Positions 16,694 to 25,251 of a DNA stretch of 64,000 nucleotides are shown here, one piece after another. The notes below the pieces were generated by a model that saw nothing but the letters and a program-made list of their open reading frames with translations, made no database searches and was not told the origin of the DNA. Positions within the stretch are counted from its first letter, which is position 1. Every line of letters begins with the position of its first letter. The translations under genes and the position numbers were made by a program. Origin of the DNA: Aalborgiella sp031424795 (GTDB lineage: Bacteria; Pseudomonadota; Gammaproteobacteria; Burkholderiales; Burkholderiaceae_C); NCBI GenBank assembly GCA_031424795.1, contig JANPIC010000133.1, positions 1 through 64,000 on the forward strand, read 5' to 3'.

Positions 16694-17695
16694 ATGAAAT
16701 TTTTGACAAAACTGAGTGGTGTGGTCGGTCTTGCCTTGATGATGGCTTCAATCGTCACGACGACCGCATTCGCGCAAACAAGTGCGGCAGCATCAAATTA
16801 CCCCAACAAAACTATCCGTATCATCGTGCCGTTCACACCCGGCGGTAGCACAGATATTTTGGCTCGCGCCATCGGCATTGAGCTCGGTAAAGCTTGGGGG
16901 CAATCCGTTATTGTCGAAAACATCGCGGGTGCTGGCGGAAGTATTGGCGCCGATAAAGTGGCTAAATCTGCTGGCGATGGCTACACACTGCTGATGGGGC
17001 ATATCGGCACGTTAGCGGTCAATCCTTCGCTCTATCCAGATCTACCTTACCAGCCATTGCGTGACTTCGCGCCGGTCGCCTGGGTGGCACGTGTGCCGAA
17101 TGTGCTGGTGGTGCATCCGTCAGTTCCTGCAAAAAATGTCAAAGAATTCATTGCACTGGCAAAAGCTAAGCCAGGACAACTCAACTATGGCTCTGGCGGC
17201 AACGGCAGTGCAGCCAATTTGGCGACAGAATATTTGAAAGTTCAAACCAATATTTCTTTGCTGCACATTCCTTACCGAGGCACTGCCCCTGCGGTGACCG
17301 ATTTGTTGGGTGGTCAAATTCAAGTGCTTTTCACGGGAGCGCCTGCGGTGATCGGTCAAATCAAGTCTGGGCAACTGCGTGCCTTAGGTGTTTCCTCACC
17401 ACAGCGTTTAGATTCCTTGCCAGACGTGCCCACAGTGGCCGAAAGCGGCTACAAAAACTTTGAGGCAGACCAATGGTACGGCGTTGTTGCACCCAAAGGC
17501 ATACCGCCAGAGATTGTTGCCAAACTCAATGCTCAAATCAACCGAGCCTTGCAATCGCCTGAGCTTAAAAATCGCCTGAACAACGAAGGCGCTGTTGCCA
17601 CGCCGTCCACACCGGAAGTTTTTGGAAAACTCATTCAAACTGAAATTGCACGTTGGAAACCAGTCATCAGCTCTGGACGCGTAACAGCACAATAA
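16694..17695 (+). CDS. Bug/TctC family tripartite tricarboxylate transporter substrate-binding protein
   Basis: Periplasmic binding protein of 333 aa with a signal peptide ending ATTAFA-Q type near residue 27-28. The Bug family motifs are present: VPFTPGGSTDILAR near 50, ENIAGAGGSIGA near 75 and HIPYRGTAPAVTDLLGGQI near 195. It binds small carboxylates. No TctA/TctB membrane gene is nearby. It sits between comF and the methyltransferase, a pair that I would otherwise expect to be direct neighbours, so it may be an insertion (inference). Confidence 0.92.
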   Translation: MKFLTKLSGVVGLALMMASIVTTTAFAQTSAAASNYPNKTIRIIVPFTPGGSTDILARAIGIELGKAWGQSVIVENIAGAGGSIGADKVAKSAGDGYTLLMGHIGTLAVNPSLYPDLPYQPLRDFAPVAWVARVPNVLVVHPSVPAKNVKEFIALAKAKPGQLNYGSGGNGSAANLATEYLKVQTNISLLHIPYRGTAPAVTDLLGGQIQVLFTGAPAVIGQIKSGQLRALGVSSPQRLDSLPDVPTVAESGYKNFEADQWYGVVAPKGIPPEIVAKLNAQINRALQSPELKNRLNNEGAVATPSTPEVFGKLIQTEIARWKPVISSGRVTAQ

Positions 17696-17720
17696 GACAG
17701 CACAATAGTTGACTTTAGCA

Positions 17721-18641
17721 ATGTCTAGCGAGCGACCACCCACCATCTCCCCCAACGCCGCTGCGCACTGGCAGCGCATTGCACCTGCTGCAACGCCGTG
17801 GCTGCACGAAGAAGTAGCCAGCCGCATGGTGGATCGTTTGCAATGGATCAACTTACAGCCCAAAACGTGGGCGCACTGGGGCGCTGTGCGAGGCGGGCAG
17901 CAGGCGCATGTGGCATTGCTTGAAAAGTATCCAGATTCAACCTATTTTTTGCCTCTAGCCGGTGAATTTATTGCCGATAAAGCTATTAAAAATATAGCAA
18001 ATTATGCGAACTCCAGCAGTAAATGGCAGCTGTCTAACTTGTTTAAAGCCAAGCCAAAAGTAGATTACTCATATCCAGCCGATAGCACGGTTGACATGCT
18101 GTGGGCGAACATGCACTTGCACAACGCACTTGATCCGCAGATGTTGATAACGCAGTGGCACAAAGCCATAGCGACGGACGGATTTTTGATGTTCTCCTGC
18201 CTGGGGCCAGACACCCTGCGCGAACTGCGTGGTATGTACGACAAGCTGGGTTGGCCAGTGCCTAGCCACCAATTTACCGACATGCATGATTGGGGCGATA
18301 TGCTCATCCAAGCCGGCTTTGCCGAGCCCGTGATGGACATGGAGCGCATTGTGCTGACGTACGAAACGCCACAAAAGCTACTGGAAGATTTGCGTGAATT
18401 AGGCCGAAACTTGCATCCAGACCGATTTCCTGCCTTGCGTGGCAAAGCTTGGAAAGCCGAGCTAGAAGCCGCTTTGGTCGAACATTTGGCTGACCCGGCT
18501 GAGGGTGGCCGGTTAAAGCTGACCTTCGAAGTCATTTACGGCCATGCGATGAAGCCGAAGCCAAGGGTTAAGCTGAGTGAGCATAGCGCGGTGTCATTGC
18601 GGGATATGCGGGAGATGTTGCACGGTAGCAGAGGGCGCTAG
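17721..18641 (+). CDS. BioC-like SAM-dependent methyltransferase
   Basis: Class I methyltransferase-like protein, 306 aa from ATG 17721 (an upstream TTG is less likely). It resembles Burkholderiales proteins annotated as malonyl-ACP methyltransferase BioC: VDMLWANMHLHNALDP and LMFSCLGPDTLRELR are characteristic. The first SAM-binding strand region is disturbed: residues 77-96 (PLAGEFIADKAIKNIANYAN) are coded by the dispersed repeat, placed between the N-terminal part and the VDML strand. Whether SAM binding survives cannot be judged by eye. No other biotin gene is nearby. Confidence 0.8.
   Translation: MSSERPPTISPNAAAHWQRIAPAATPWLHEEVASRMVDRLQWINLQPKTWAHWGAVRGGQQAHVALLEKYPDSTYFLPLAGEFIADKAIKNIANYANSSSKWQLSNLFKAKPKVDYSYPADSTVDMLWANMHLHNALDPQMLITQWHKAIATDGFLMFSCLGPDTLRELRGMYDKLGWPVPSHQFTDMHDWGDMLIQAGFAEPVMDMERIVLTYETPQKLLEDLRELGRNLHPDRFPALRGKAWKAELEAALVEHLADPAEGGRLKLTFEVIYGHAMKPKPRVKLSEHSAVSLRDMREMLHGSRGR
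17951..18002 (-). repeat. Dispersed two-hairpin repeat, copy inside the BioC-like gene
   Basis: CTAGCCGGTGAATTTATTGC (module B half) then GCTATTAAAAATATAGC (module A). In the gene it reads LAGEFIADKAIKNIAN, nearly identical to the hemD copy (IAGEFIDYSAIKNIAN). Confidence 0.88.
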
Positions 18642-18660
18642 TCCATCGAAGAGGGCATAA

Positions 18661-18694
18661 AAAAACCTGCAAGTAGCAATACTGGCAGGTTTTT
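18661..18694. terminator. Bidirectional rho-independent terminator
   Basis: Perfect 10-bp arms AAAAACCTGC / GCAGGTTTTT around a 14-base loop, with A and T runs on either side, between the convergent methyltransferase and helicase genes. It can stop transcription from both sides. Confidence 0.88.
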
Positions 18695-18736
18695 TTGTAT
18701 TGACTCCCCAATTGAACGGGGAGTTGCTGATGCGGA

Positions 18737-20851
18737 TTACTTAGCGCGAACGGTGCGAGCCTTGGCCATATCACGCGGCACAAACACTTTGCCGCCATTG
18801 CCTGGCTTGGCAGCTGGTTTAGCAAACGTTGGTTTGGCGAAGCCAGGCTTAGCGAATGCTGGTTTACGGTCAGCAAAGTCGCCACGTGGAGCGAAGTCAC
18901 CGCGAGGGGCGAAATCTTTACGCGGGGCGAAGTCGCCGCGCTCAGCACGGTCACCACGAGGCGCAAAATCACCACGTGGAGCGAAGTCTTTACGAGGAGC
19001 GAAGTCACCACGTGGGGCAAATTCTTTACGTGGCGCAAAGTCACCGCGAGGTGCGAAATCGCCGCGAGGAGCTGAATCACCGCGTGGAGGAAAGCCACCG
19101 CCGCTATTGCGGTCGTTGAAACCACCTTTGCGAACATAGCTGTCTGGTGCGCGAGCGTTGTCAGAAGGGCGTCCAGCGAAACGATCACCGAAACGGTCGC
19201 CCTGCGGAGCAGCGAAACCACCGCCTTGAGGCGCGCGGTCAGCGAAGCCTCCACGGTCACCACCAAAGTTACCACCGCCACCGAAACCGCCTTGGCGAGG
19301 TGCAAACTTTCGGTCACGGCCAGCGCCGCCGCCATGTCCACGGTCGCCACCAAAACCACCGCGGTCTGGGCCGCCGAAGTTACCAGGGCGTGACTCAGGG
19401 AAACGTTGTTTTGGCTCTAAGCCAGGAATGACCTCTGCTTTGAATGGGGTGCGTGTGAACTGCTCGATGTCCATGATACGGCGACGGTCTCGGATTTCAG
19501 CAAAGCTGACAGCGATACCGTCACGGCCAGCACGACCTGTACGACCAATACGATGGGTGTAATCCTCGGCTTTCATTGGCAGGCCAAAGTTGAACACGTG
19601 GCTGATCGATGGCACGTCAATACCGCGTGCTGCCACGTCGGTTGCCACCAAAATTTGAACTTGACCTTCGCGCAAAGCTTGCAAGCGGCGGTTACGGATA
19701 CCTTGGTTCAAAGCGCCGTGCAAAGCAACCGCGCTGAAACCTTCTTGTTGCAGGTCGTTGGCCAAACCGTCGCACTCGATCTGGGTGCTGGCAAACACGA
19801 TGGCTTGCTTGATGTTGGTGTCGCGCAACCAGTGGTCGAGCAACTTGCGTTTGTGCTGAGAATTGTCAGCCCAGAACAACGATTGCTTGATGTTTTGGTG
19901 CTTGTCTTGCGGGCTGTCGATGGTGATGCGCTGTGGCTCACGCATCACACGGCCAGCGAGCTGCTGGATGCGTGGTGCAAACGTGGCGCTGAACATCATG
20001 GTTTGTTGGCGGCCGCTGGTCAACTGGTTGACTTCTGCGAGATCGTCTGAGAAGCCCAAATCGAGCATACGGTCGGCTTCGTCAACGACCAAGAATTTCA
20101 CTTTGTCGAGCTTCAACTGGTGTGAACGCTGCAAGTCAAGCAAACGGCCTGGGGTTGCCACCACCAAGTTAGCGTTTTGCAACTTGGCCAATTGCAACTG
20201 GTAAGGCATACCCCCCACCACGTTGGCAATGCGCAAACCTTTGCAGTAGCGCACCAAATCAATCGCGTCGTTGGCAACTTGTTGTGCCAATTCGCGGGTC
20301 GGGCAAAGAATCAAAGCGCCTGGCGTGGCCGGTGTGAAATTGCGGAAATTGGTCGGGTCTTTGCGTTTAGCGCGTTTTGGAGGCGCATCGCCACGGGCTT
20401 CGGCTTCAGCGCATGCTGCTTCAAACTCAGCGCGTTCGGCAGCTGCTTCTTGTTCTTGCTGTTTCAGCAAGGTGTGGATCACAGGCAGCAAAAAGGCGGC
20501 AGTTTTACCTGAACCGGTTTGGCTGGACACCATCAAGTCAATAAATTTCTTCGGTGTGCCGTCAACAGCATCCGCTGGCAAAGCCAATGGAATTGTTTTC
20601 ATCTGCACGGTGGTGGGTTGTGTGAAACCCATTTCTTTCGTCGCTTGAATCAGCTCATCAGCCAAGCCAAGTGCGATAAAGCCGTTTGGCAATTTGGCAG
20701 CTTCTTCCGCGGCCAAAGCTTTGGCTGCGGCCACTTCATCTACTGCATTTTCAGTAGCAATTGAAGCAGTAAATTCGCCGGCTATGGCAGTATTTAATGT
20801 TAATTCGTTGTCGGTCTGAGATTCAAAAGTCGTTGTCATAGAGTCGGTCAT
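18737..20851 (-). CDS. DEAD-box ATP-dependent RNA helicase with repetitive Arg/Gly-rich tail
   Basis: RhlE-type RNA helicase of about 704 aa. All core motifs are seen: SQTGSGKTAAF, PTRELAQQ, TPGRLLDL, DEADRMLD, SAT, ARGIDVP and HRIGRTGRAG. The tail after about residue 465 is low-complexity: a Gly/Arg/Phe-rich part and then 12 hexapeptide units (PRGDFA and variants) coded by an 18-bp tandem repeat. Such tails bind RNA and can drive condensates. The N-terminal TAIAGEFTASIAT is coded by a dispersed repeat copy. I chose the ATG at 20851 (GGTGG ribosome site); 20884 or 20839 are alternatives. Likely role: ribosome assembly or cold-stress RNA unwinding. Confidence 0.92.
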   Translation of the reverse strand: MTDSMTTTFESQTDNELTLNTAIAGEFTASIATENAVDEVAAAKALAAEEAAKLPNGFIALGLADELIQATKEMGFTQPTTVQMKTIPLALPADAVDGTPKKFIDLMVSSQTGSGKTAAFLLPVIHTLLKQQEQEAAAERAEFEAACAEAEARGDAPPKRAKRKDPTNFRNFTPATPGALILCPTRELAQQVANDAIDLVRYCKGLRIANVVGGMPYQLQLAKLQNANLVVATPGRLLDLQRSHQLKLDKVKFLVVDEADRMLDLGFSDDLAEVNQLTSGRQQTMMFSATFAPRIQQLAGRVMREPQRITIDSPQDKHQNIKQSLFWADNSQHKRKLLDHWLRDTNIKQAIVFASTQIECDGLANDLQQEGFSAVALHGALNQGIRNRRLQALREGQVQILVATDVAARGIDVPSISHVFNFGLPMKAEDYTHRIGRTGRAGRDGIAVSFAEIRDRRRIMDIEQFTRTPFKAEVIPGLEPKQRFPESRPGNFGGPDRGGFGGDRGHGGGAGRDRKFAPRQGGFGGGGNFGGDRGGFADRAPQGGGFAAPQGDRFGDRFAGRPSDNARAPDSYVRKGGFNDRNSGGGFPPRGDSAPRGDFAPRGDFAPRKEFAPRGDFAPRKDFAPRGDFAPRGDRAERGDFAPRKDFAPRGDFAPRGDFADRKPAFAKPGFAKPTFAKPAAKPGNGGKVFVPRDMAKARTVRAK
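18872..19087 (-). repeat. 18-bp tandem minisatellite in the helicase tail
   Basis: Twelve consecutive 18-bp units encode PRGDFA with variants PRKDFA, PRKEFA, PRGDSA, PRGDRA and ERGDFA, the last ending in GDF before a spacer. The units stay in exact 18-bp register. The array is prone to slippage, so copy number may vary between strains without breaking the frame. Confidence 0.9.
20753..20789 (+). repeat. Diverged dispersed repeat copy inside the helicase gene
   Basis: GTAGCAATTGAAGCAGTAAATTCGCCGGCTATGGC keeps the end of module A and most of module B. In the gene it gives AIAGEFTASIAT, in the same frame as LAGEFIA in the BioC-like gene. Confidence 0.7.
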
Positions 20852-21177
20852 ACATAGCCGCCACCAATTTCGGTGCGGTTCCATTCAATGGTTAAAAAAC
20901 ATCAACCATCAAACGAAGTACAACGTCTATTTACTCGATTTTCTCTGCAACCCATATCTAAAGATGTGTGATTGCAGTACGGTAGCGACGCGGTTGGCTT
21001 TAATAATCGTTGTCTAAAAAGACAACAAGCCCAAAGTGTGATGCAAGATGCACGATGCCAGAAACGTGATGCAAATTCACCACGATTTCTGTACAGCCTC
21101 GAATTATAGCGCGACTACGGGTTTTCACCTAATTAAATTTTCAACTAAATGCTAAGTTGTTGATTTATTGGCATTCT
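20852..21177 (-). other. Long leader region between orn and the helicase gene
   Basis: About 325 bases without a gene. A TATAAT (plus-strand 21103-21108) in the common context CTATAATTCGAGGC suggests transcription of the helicase starts near 21096, giving a leader of about 240 bases. Inside it a small hairpin TTGTCT-TTTT-AGACAA (21013-21028 region) is visible. Long leaders with structure are known for cold-inducible RNA helicases, so post-transcriptional autoregulation is plausible. No small ORF or riboswitch family was recognised. Confidence 0.5.
21103..21108 (-). promoter_or_regulatory. Predicted -10 element of the helicase gene
   Basis: TATAAT read on the minus strand within CTATAATTCGAGGC. 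No good -35 hexamer is found 16-18 bases upstream, so the assignment rests on the -10 alone. Confidence 0.5.
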
Positions 21178-21783
21178 TCATTTCAAAAAGTGCTCTCGGT
21201 AGTGCACCAACTCATCAATCGACTCATGCACATCCGCCAAAGCGGTGTGTTTTTGTTGCTTTTTAAAGGCTTTGTAGACTTCAGGCCGCCAGCGTTTGGC
21301 GAGCTCTTTGAAGGTGCTGACGTCGATGTTGCGGTAATGGAAAAACGCATCCAGCTTGGGCATGTATTTGACCAAAAACCGGCGGTCTTGGCTGATGGTG
21401 TTGCCGCACAGGGGGGACGTCGCTTTGGGTACGTACTTCTTCAAAAAAGCCAAAATCTCGGTTTCAGCGTCCGCTTCTGAAAGGGTAGATGCTTTGACCT
21501 TGTCAATCAAGCCGCTTTTACCGTGCGTGCCTTTGTTCCATTTGTCCATTTTGTTCAAAAGCTCGTCGCTTTGGTGGATGACGAGGACAGGGCCTTCGAT
21601 GCGCGGCTCTAAGTTTGGGCCGGTGACGACGACAGCGATTTCTATCAAACGTTCGTTGTCGGGGTCTAAACCGGTCATTTCGCAGTCTAGCCAGATCAGG
21701 TTTTGATCATTTTTAGCGAGTAAAACCTGAGTTTTGGTAGTTTCTGCTGTAGTTTCTTTGTTGATTTTGGCGGTATTAGGCAT
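21178..21783 (-). CDS. orn: Oligoribonuclease
   Basis: 3'-5' exoribonuclease that degrades very short RNAs and, in many bacteria, pGpG from c-di-GMP turnover. 201 aa with the DEDDh set: WLDCEMTGLD (D and E) near residues 33-42, the middle Asp of SQDRRFL, and HTALADVHESI near the C-terminus. The first 25 residues (Thr/Lys-rich) are an extension beyond the usual start; no internal ATG precedes the catalytic strand, so the extension seems real unless a GTG/TTG is used. Confidence 0.93.
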   Translation of the reverse strand: MPNTAKINKETTAETTKTQVLLAKNDQNLIWLDCEMTGLDPDNERLIEIAVVVTGPNLEPRIEGPVLVIHQSDELLNKMDKWNKGTHGKSGLIDKVKASTLSEADAETEILAFLKKYVPKATSPLCGNTISQDRRFLVKYMPKLDAFFHYRNIDVSTFKELAKRWRPEVYKAFKKQQKHTALADVHESIDELVHYREHFLK

Positions 21784-21844
21784 ATCTAAGGATTGTCACT
21801 TATTTCACGTCTAGTCTGCCAATTCATCAGTAAACTCATACCTT

Positions 21845-23185
21845 ATGACTAACCCTTCGACGATTCCTTCAATTTCATTCATTTTTTCACTGGTATTTGC
21901 AGCGCTTTTAGTGGCTGGTTTGGTGGTCAAATATTGGCTGGCAACACGCCAAATCCGTTACGTGGCGCGGCACCGCAACGCTGTACCACCAGCATTTGCG
22001 CAAAATATTACCTTAGCAGCGCATCAAAAAGCGGCTGATTACACGCTGACGAAATCGCGTTTCGGCTTGCTGGAGCTGGCTTTTGGTACGGCAGTTTTGG
22101 TTGCTTGGACGCTGCTGGGCGGGCTGGATCTGATAAATACCTGGTTACTGGGTTTGATTGGCAATTCTTACGCAGGTTTAGCGCAGCAGTTGGCGCTGTT
22201 CGTTAGCTTCGCAGTGATCAGCAGCATCATCGAGCTGCCGTTCACGCTGTACCAAACCTTTGTGATTGAAGAGCGTTTTGGCTTTAACAAAATGACGTTC
22301 AAACTGTGGTTGATTGACGGCATCAAATCCAGCTTGATTGGCGCCTTGATTGGCCTGCCCCTTGCCGCGCTGATTTTGTGGCTGATGGGCGCTGCGGGCA
22401 ACTTGTGGTGGCTGTGGACATGGTGCGTGTGGATGGGGTTTAACCTGCTGCTCTTGGTGCTGTACCCAACGGTGATTGCCCCGATGTTTAATAAATTCAA
22501 ACCTTTGGAAGACGAAGCGCTGAAAGCCCGTGTGACGGCGCTGATGCAGCGCTGTGGCTTCGCTGCCAAAGGTTTGTTTGTGATGGATGGCAGTAAACGC
22601 AGCGGCCATGCCAACGCGTATTTCACCGGTTTTGGCGCTTCTAAACGCGTGGTTTTTTACGACACTTTGCTGGCCAAATTGTCACCCGCAGAGGTGGACG
22701 CTGTGTTGGCGCATGAGTTGGGGCATTTCAAACACAAACATGTGATCAAGCGCATCGTTGCGATGTTTGCGATGAGCTTGGCGGGGTTTGCACTATTAGG
22801 CTGGCTGTCAACGCAAGTGTGGTTTTACACAGGCTTAGGAGTCATGCCTAATTCTGCAGCCGTGACCGGCGTGCCAAACAACGCTTTGGCTTTGCTGTTA
22901 TTGATGATGGCGATGCCAGCGTTCACATTTTTCATCTCGCCACTCTTTGCACAACTGTCCCGCAAACATGAGTTTGAAGCAGATGCCTACGCCATCAAGC
23001 AAACAGCGGGGAGTGACTTGGCCAGTGCGCTGCTCAAGCTGTATGAAGACAATGCCTCAACGTTGACGCCAGACCCTTTGTTTGTGAAGTTTTATTACTC
23101 GCATCCACCTGCTTCAGAGCGCTTGGCTCGTATGGGCTTCACCCCTGGTAGTTTGAGTAGCGCATCTGCAGGGCAGTTGGCCTGA
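21845..23185 (+). CDS. M48 family (Ste24-like) membrane metallopeptidase
   Basis: 446-aa integral membrane protease. Zinc motif HELGH (VLAHELGHFKHKH) near residue 290 and the third ligand in KHEFEADAYA near 377; hydrophobic helices on both sides, and IELPFTLYQTFVIEERFGFN near 130 is typical of the CAAX protease/Ste24 group. It probably removes or processes misfolded membrane proteins. Divergent from orn and followed 3 bases later by rsgA. Confidence 0.92.
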   Translation: MTNPSTIPSISFIFSLVFAALLVAGLVVKYWLATRQIRYVARHRNAVPPAFAQNITLAAHQKAADYTLTKSRFGLLELAFGTAVLVAWTLLGGLDLINTWLLGLIGNSYAGLAQQLALFVSFAVISSIIELPFTLYQTFVIEERFGFNKMTFKLWLIDGIKSSLIGALIGLPLAALILWLMGAAGNLWWLWTWCVWMGFNLLLLVLYPTVIAPMFNKFKPLEDEALKARVTALMQRCGFAAKGLFVMDGSKRSGHANAYFTGFGASKRVVFYDTLLAKLSPAEVDAVLAHELGHFKHKHVIKRIVAMFAMSLAGFALLGWLSTQVWFYTGLGVMPNSAAVTGVPNNALALLLLMMAMPAFTFFISPLFAQLSRKHEFEADAYAIKQTAGSDLASALLKLYEDNASTLTPDPLFVKFYYSHPPASERLARMGFTPGSLSSASAGQLA

Positions 23186-23188
23186 CGA

Positions 23189-24160
23189 ATGAGTAATATG
23201 CTTCAAAATGGACTTGTCGTCGCTGGTTTTGGCCGCCATGTGCTCGTTGAGACTGATGCAGGTGAACGCATTATTTGCCACCCGCGCGGTAAGAAAAACA
23301 CCGCCGTGGTGGGTGACCGTATCAAATGGCTTGCAACCCAAGACGAAGGCACAATTGAGAAGCTGGAGCTTAGGAAGAACCTGTTTTATAGGCAAGATGA
23401 AATTCGCACCAAATCGTTTGCAGCCAATTTAGACCAAATTTTGATTCTGATCGCTGCTGAGCCAGAGTTTTCAGAAAGCCAGCTGTCCCGTGCTTTGATA
23501 GCGGCTGAGGCAGAGCACATCAAACCCATCATTGCGCTGAATAAGAGCGATTTGACCGTGCCATTTGCCAAGGCTTGGGAGCGGCTTCAGCCTTACAAAG
23601 AGATGGGCTACGACGTCGTCGCCCTGTCTTTGAAGCCCAAAAATGTGGGGCTAAAGAGTGCCGCCGAAGACTTTGATATTGAGAAAATCGAGCAACAAGC
23701 CGAGCTGTTGATGTCGCTCTTACAGGGCAAAACTACATTGGTTTTAGGGCCTTCAGGAGCTGGTAAAAGCACGCTGATCAATGCCGTCGTGCCCAATGCA
23801 ACAGTGTTCACGCAAGAAATTTCACAAGCTTTGAATTCTGGCAAACACACGACCACTAGCACCACTTGGTATTGGGTGGATGAGGCAAAAACCACGGCTT
23901 TGATTGATTCACCAGGTTTTCAAGAGTTTGGTCTGAACCACATTGAAGCGAGTCATTTAGCCAGCTATATGCCCGACTTTAAAGTGCATGTGCCGAACTG
24001 CAAATTTTACAATTGCAGCCACTTGCATGAGCCGGGTTGCGGTGTTTTGGAATCCATGAAAAATGATGTAAAAAATGACTCTAGCCGTCGTAAAATAAGC
24101 TTAGAGCGCTATCGAATATATAGCAGTTTGTTTGCTGAATTATCCGAGGTTCGGTACTGA
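23189..24160 (+). CDS. rsgA: Small ribosomal subunit biogenesis GTPase RsgA
   Basis: Circularly permuted GTPase acting late in 30S assembly, 323 aa. An N-terminal OB fold is followed by G4 NKSDL near residue 111, G1 GPSGAGKSTLIN near 189 and G3 DSPGFQEFG near 237; the zinc site C-x6-type cluster CKFYNCSHLHEPGC lies near 271. The C-terminus (ERYRIYSSL) matches the family end; the DNA there resembles the dispersed repeat in spacing but I do not count it. Three bases separate it from the M48 gene. Confidence 0.95.
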   Translation: MSNMLQNGLVVAGFGRHVLVETDAGERIICHPRGKKNTAVVGDRIKWLATQDEGTIEKLELRKNLFYRQDEIRTKSFAANLDQILILIAAEPEFSESQLSRALIAAEAEHIKPIIALNKSDLTVPFAKAWERLQPYKEMGYDVVALSLKPKNVGLKSAAEDFDIEKIEQQAELLMSLLQGKTTLVLGPSGAGKSTLINAVVPNATVFTQEISQALNSGKHTTTSTTWYWVDEAKTTALIDSPGFQEFGLNHIEASHLASYMPDFKVHVPNCKFYNCSHLHEPGCGVLESMKNDVKNDSSRRKISLERYRIYSSLFAELSEVRY

Positions 24161-24172
24161 GTATGCCGTACT

Positions 24173-25222
24173 TTAGCCTAGCAATTTAGACAAAGTCAGT
24201 AGCGCTAGCAGTAACATCCATAACACCACATAGCGCCAAACAAGACCAACGACGCTGCGCAGGTGCGCTGGTTCAGCTTCTCGACCTGGCGTGCTGATGG
24301 TGGCTTCGGGTTCGGTTGAATTGTTGTTACTTTCCCCATCAAATGATGAATTAGCCGATTCGGCTCGTGGAGCTGGTTTGAGTAATTCGCCACCTAAACG
24401 CACATGCATGGCGCCCGACGTTGCCGCCAAAATCACGCCGTCGTTGGCGTTGTCAAGCGTGGGCAATTGCTGTGCATAGTTGCGCCAACAATCAATCGCA
24501 TCCTCAAAATTGCCCACCACGGCAAACCCCATGGCGGTGAAACGAGCAGGCAACCAATCGACCAAATACCACGCTTTTGCTGTTGTTTCGCGTAAGTGGT
24601 CACTTACGACGGAGGAGTCGTCATGCACGTTGTCGTCGCTTGAATGACTCAATTTGGTTTTAAAACGTGGTTTCCAAAAACGGACGGTAAATTCAGACAT
24701 GCGGTAAAACACCGCACCGAATGGGCCTAGCCCCAAAGCTGCCAAAATGACATACCAAGTCAGCACACCAAACACATGGCGATGCGCCGCCAAAACCGAG
24801 TATTCAATGACGTGGCGCACAATTTCGCTGCGCGGAATGTTACTGGCATCGACGTTTTGCCAGTCAGCTAAGAGTTGACGAGCTAAATCTTCGTCGCCAG
24901 CATCTAGCGCATCGCGAATATCGGTGAAGTGGTAGCTAAATTGCCGAAAACCGAGGGTGACGTAGAGCACCATCACGTTCCACACCACGGCTGCTGGCCA
25001 GCCAAAGGCGTAGACCAAGAGCCAATGCACACCCATCACAGCTAAGGCTGGCAATGCTGCTGTGATCAGCCAAACCACCCAGCTGTGGTCAGATTTGCCT
25101 GCATCAAAATTACGACTTACAGCGTTCGCCCAATGGCGCAGACCATGATGAATGGGGTTGCTGCGCGTTAGTGGTTTGACTTGCTCGATCAAGAGCGCGC
25201 AAAAAATGGCAAAAAAGCTCAT
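24173..25222 (-). CDS. CobD/CbiB-like (AmpE-related) membrane protein
   Basis: 349 aa from the ATG at 25222, which begins MSFFAIFCALLIEQVKPL, the typical start of the CobD/CbiB-like family found next to this Nudix gene in Burkholderiales. Four or so hydrophobic helices are visible, including one at the extreme C-terminus. CobD proper acts in cobalamin synthesis, but there are no other cob genes here and related AmpE proteins are sensory, so the function is open. Residues 297-335 are a low-complexity Ser/Asn/Glu insert before the last helix. It lies 30 bases after the Nudix stop. Confidence 0.78.
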   Translation of the reverse strand: MSFFAIFCALLIEQVKPLTRSNPIHHGLRHWANAVSRNFDAGKSDHSWVVWLITAALPALAVMGVHWLLVYAFGWPAAVVWNVMVLYVTLGFRQFSYHFTDIRDALDAGDEDLARQLLADWQNVDASNIPRSEIVRHVIEYSVLAAHRHVFGVLTWYVILAALGLGPFGAVFYRMSEFTVRFWKPRFKTKLSHSSDDNVHDDSSVVSDHLRETTAKAWYLVDWLPARFTAMGFAVVGNFEDAIDCWRNYAQQLPTLDNANDGVILAATSGAMHVRLGGELLKPAPRAESANSSFDGESNNNSTEPEATISTPGREAEPAHLRSVVGLVWRYVVLWMLLLALLTLSKLLG

Positions 25223-25251
25223 GACAGCATCATATAGGATGCTGACTAGCT

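Noticed and set aside
18568..19359. 263-codon ORF opposite the helicase tail, and other long ORFs there on the plus strand
   Set aside because: They are produced by the 18-bp repeat and Gly/Arg-rich codons, which leave several frames open; no family resemblance or ribosome site.
24077..24129. Possible repeat copy at the 3' end of rsgA (CTAGCCGTCGTA..GCTATCGAATATATAGC)
   Set aside because: Spacing fits the element, but the frame differs from all other genic copies and the protein end (RYxxYxxL) is normal for RsgA.
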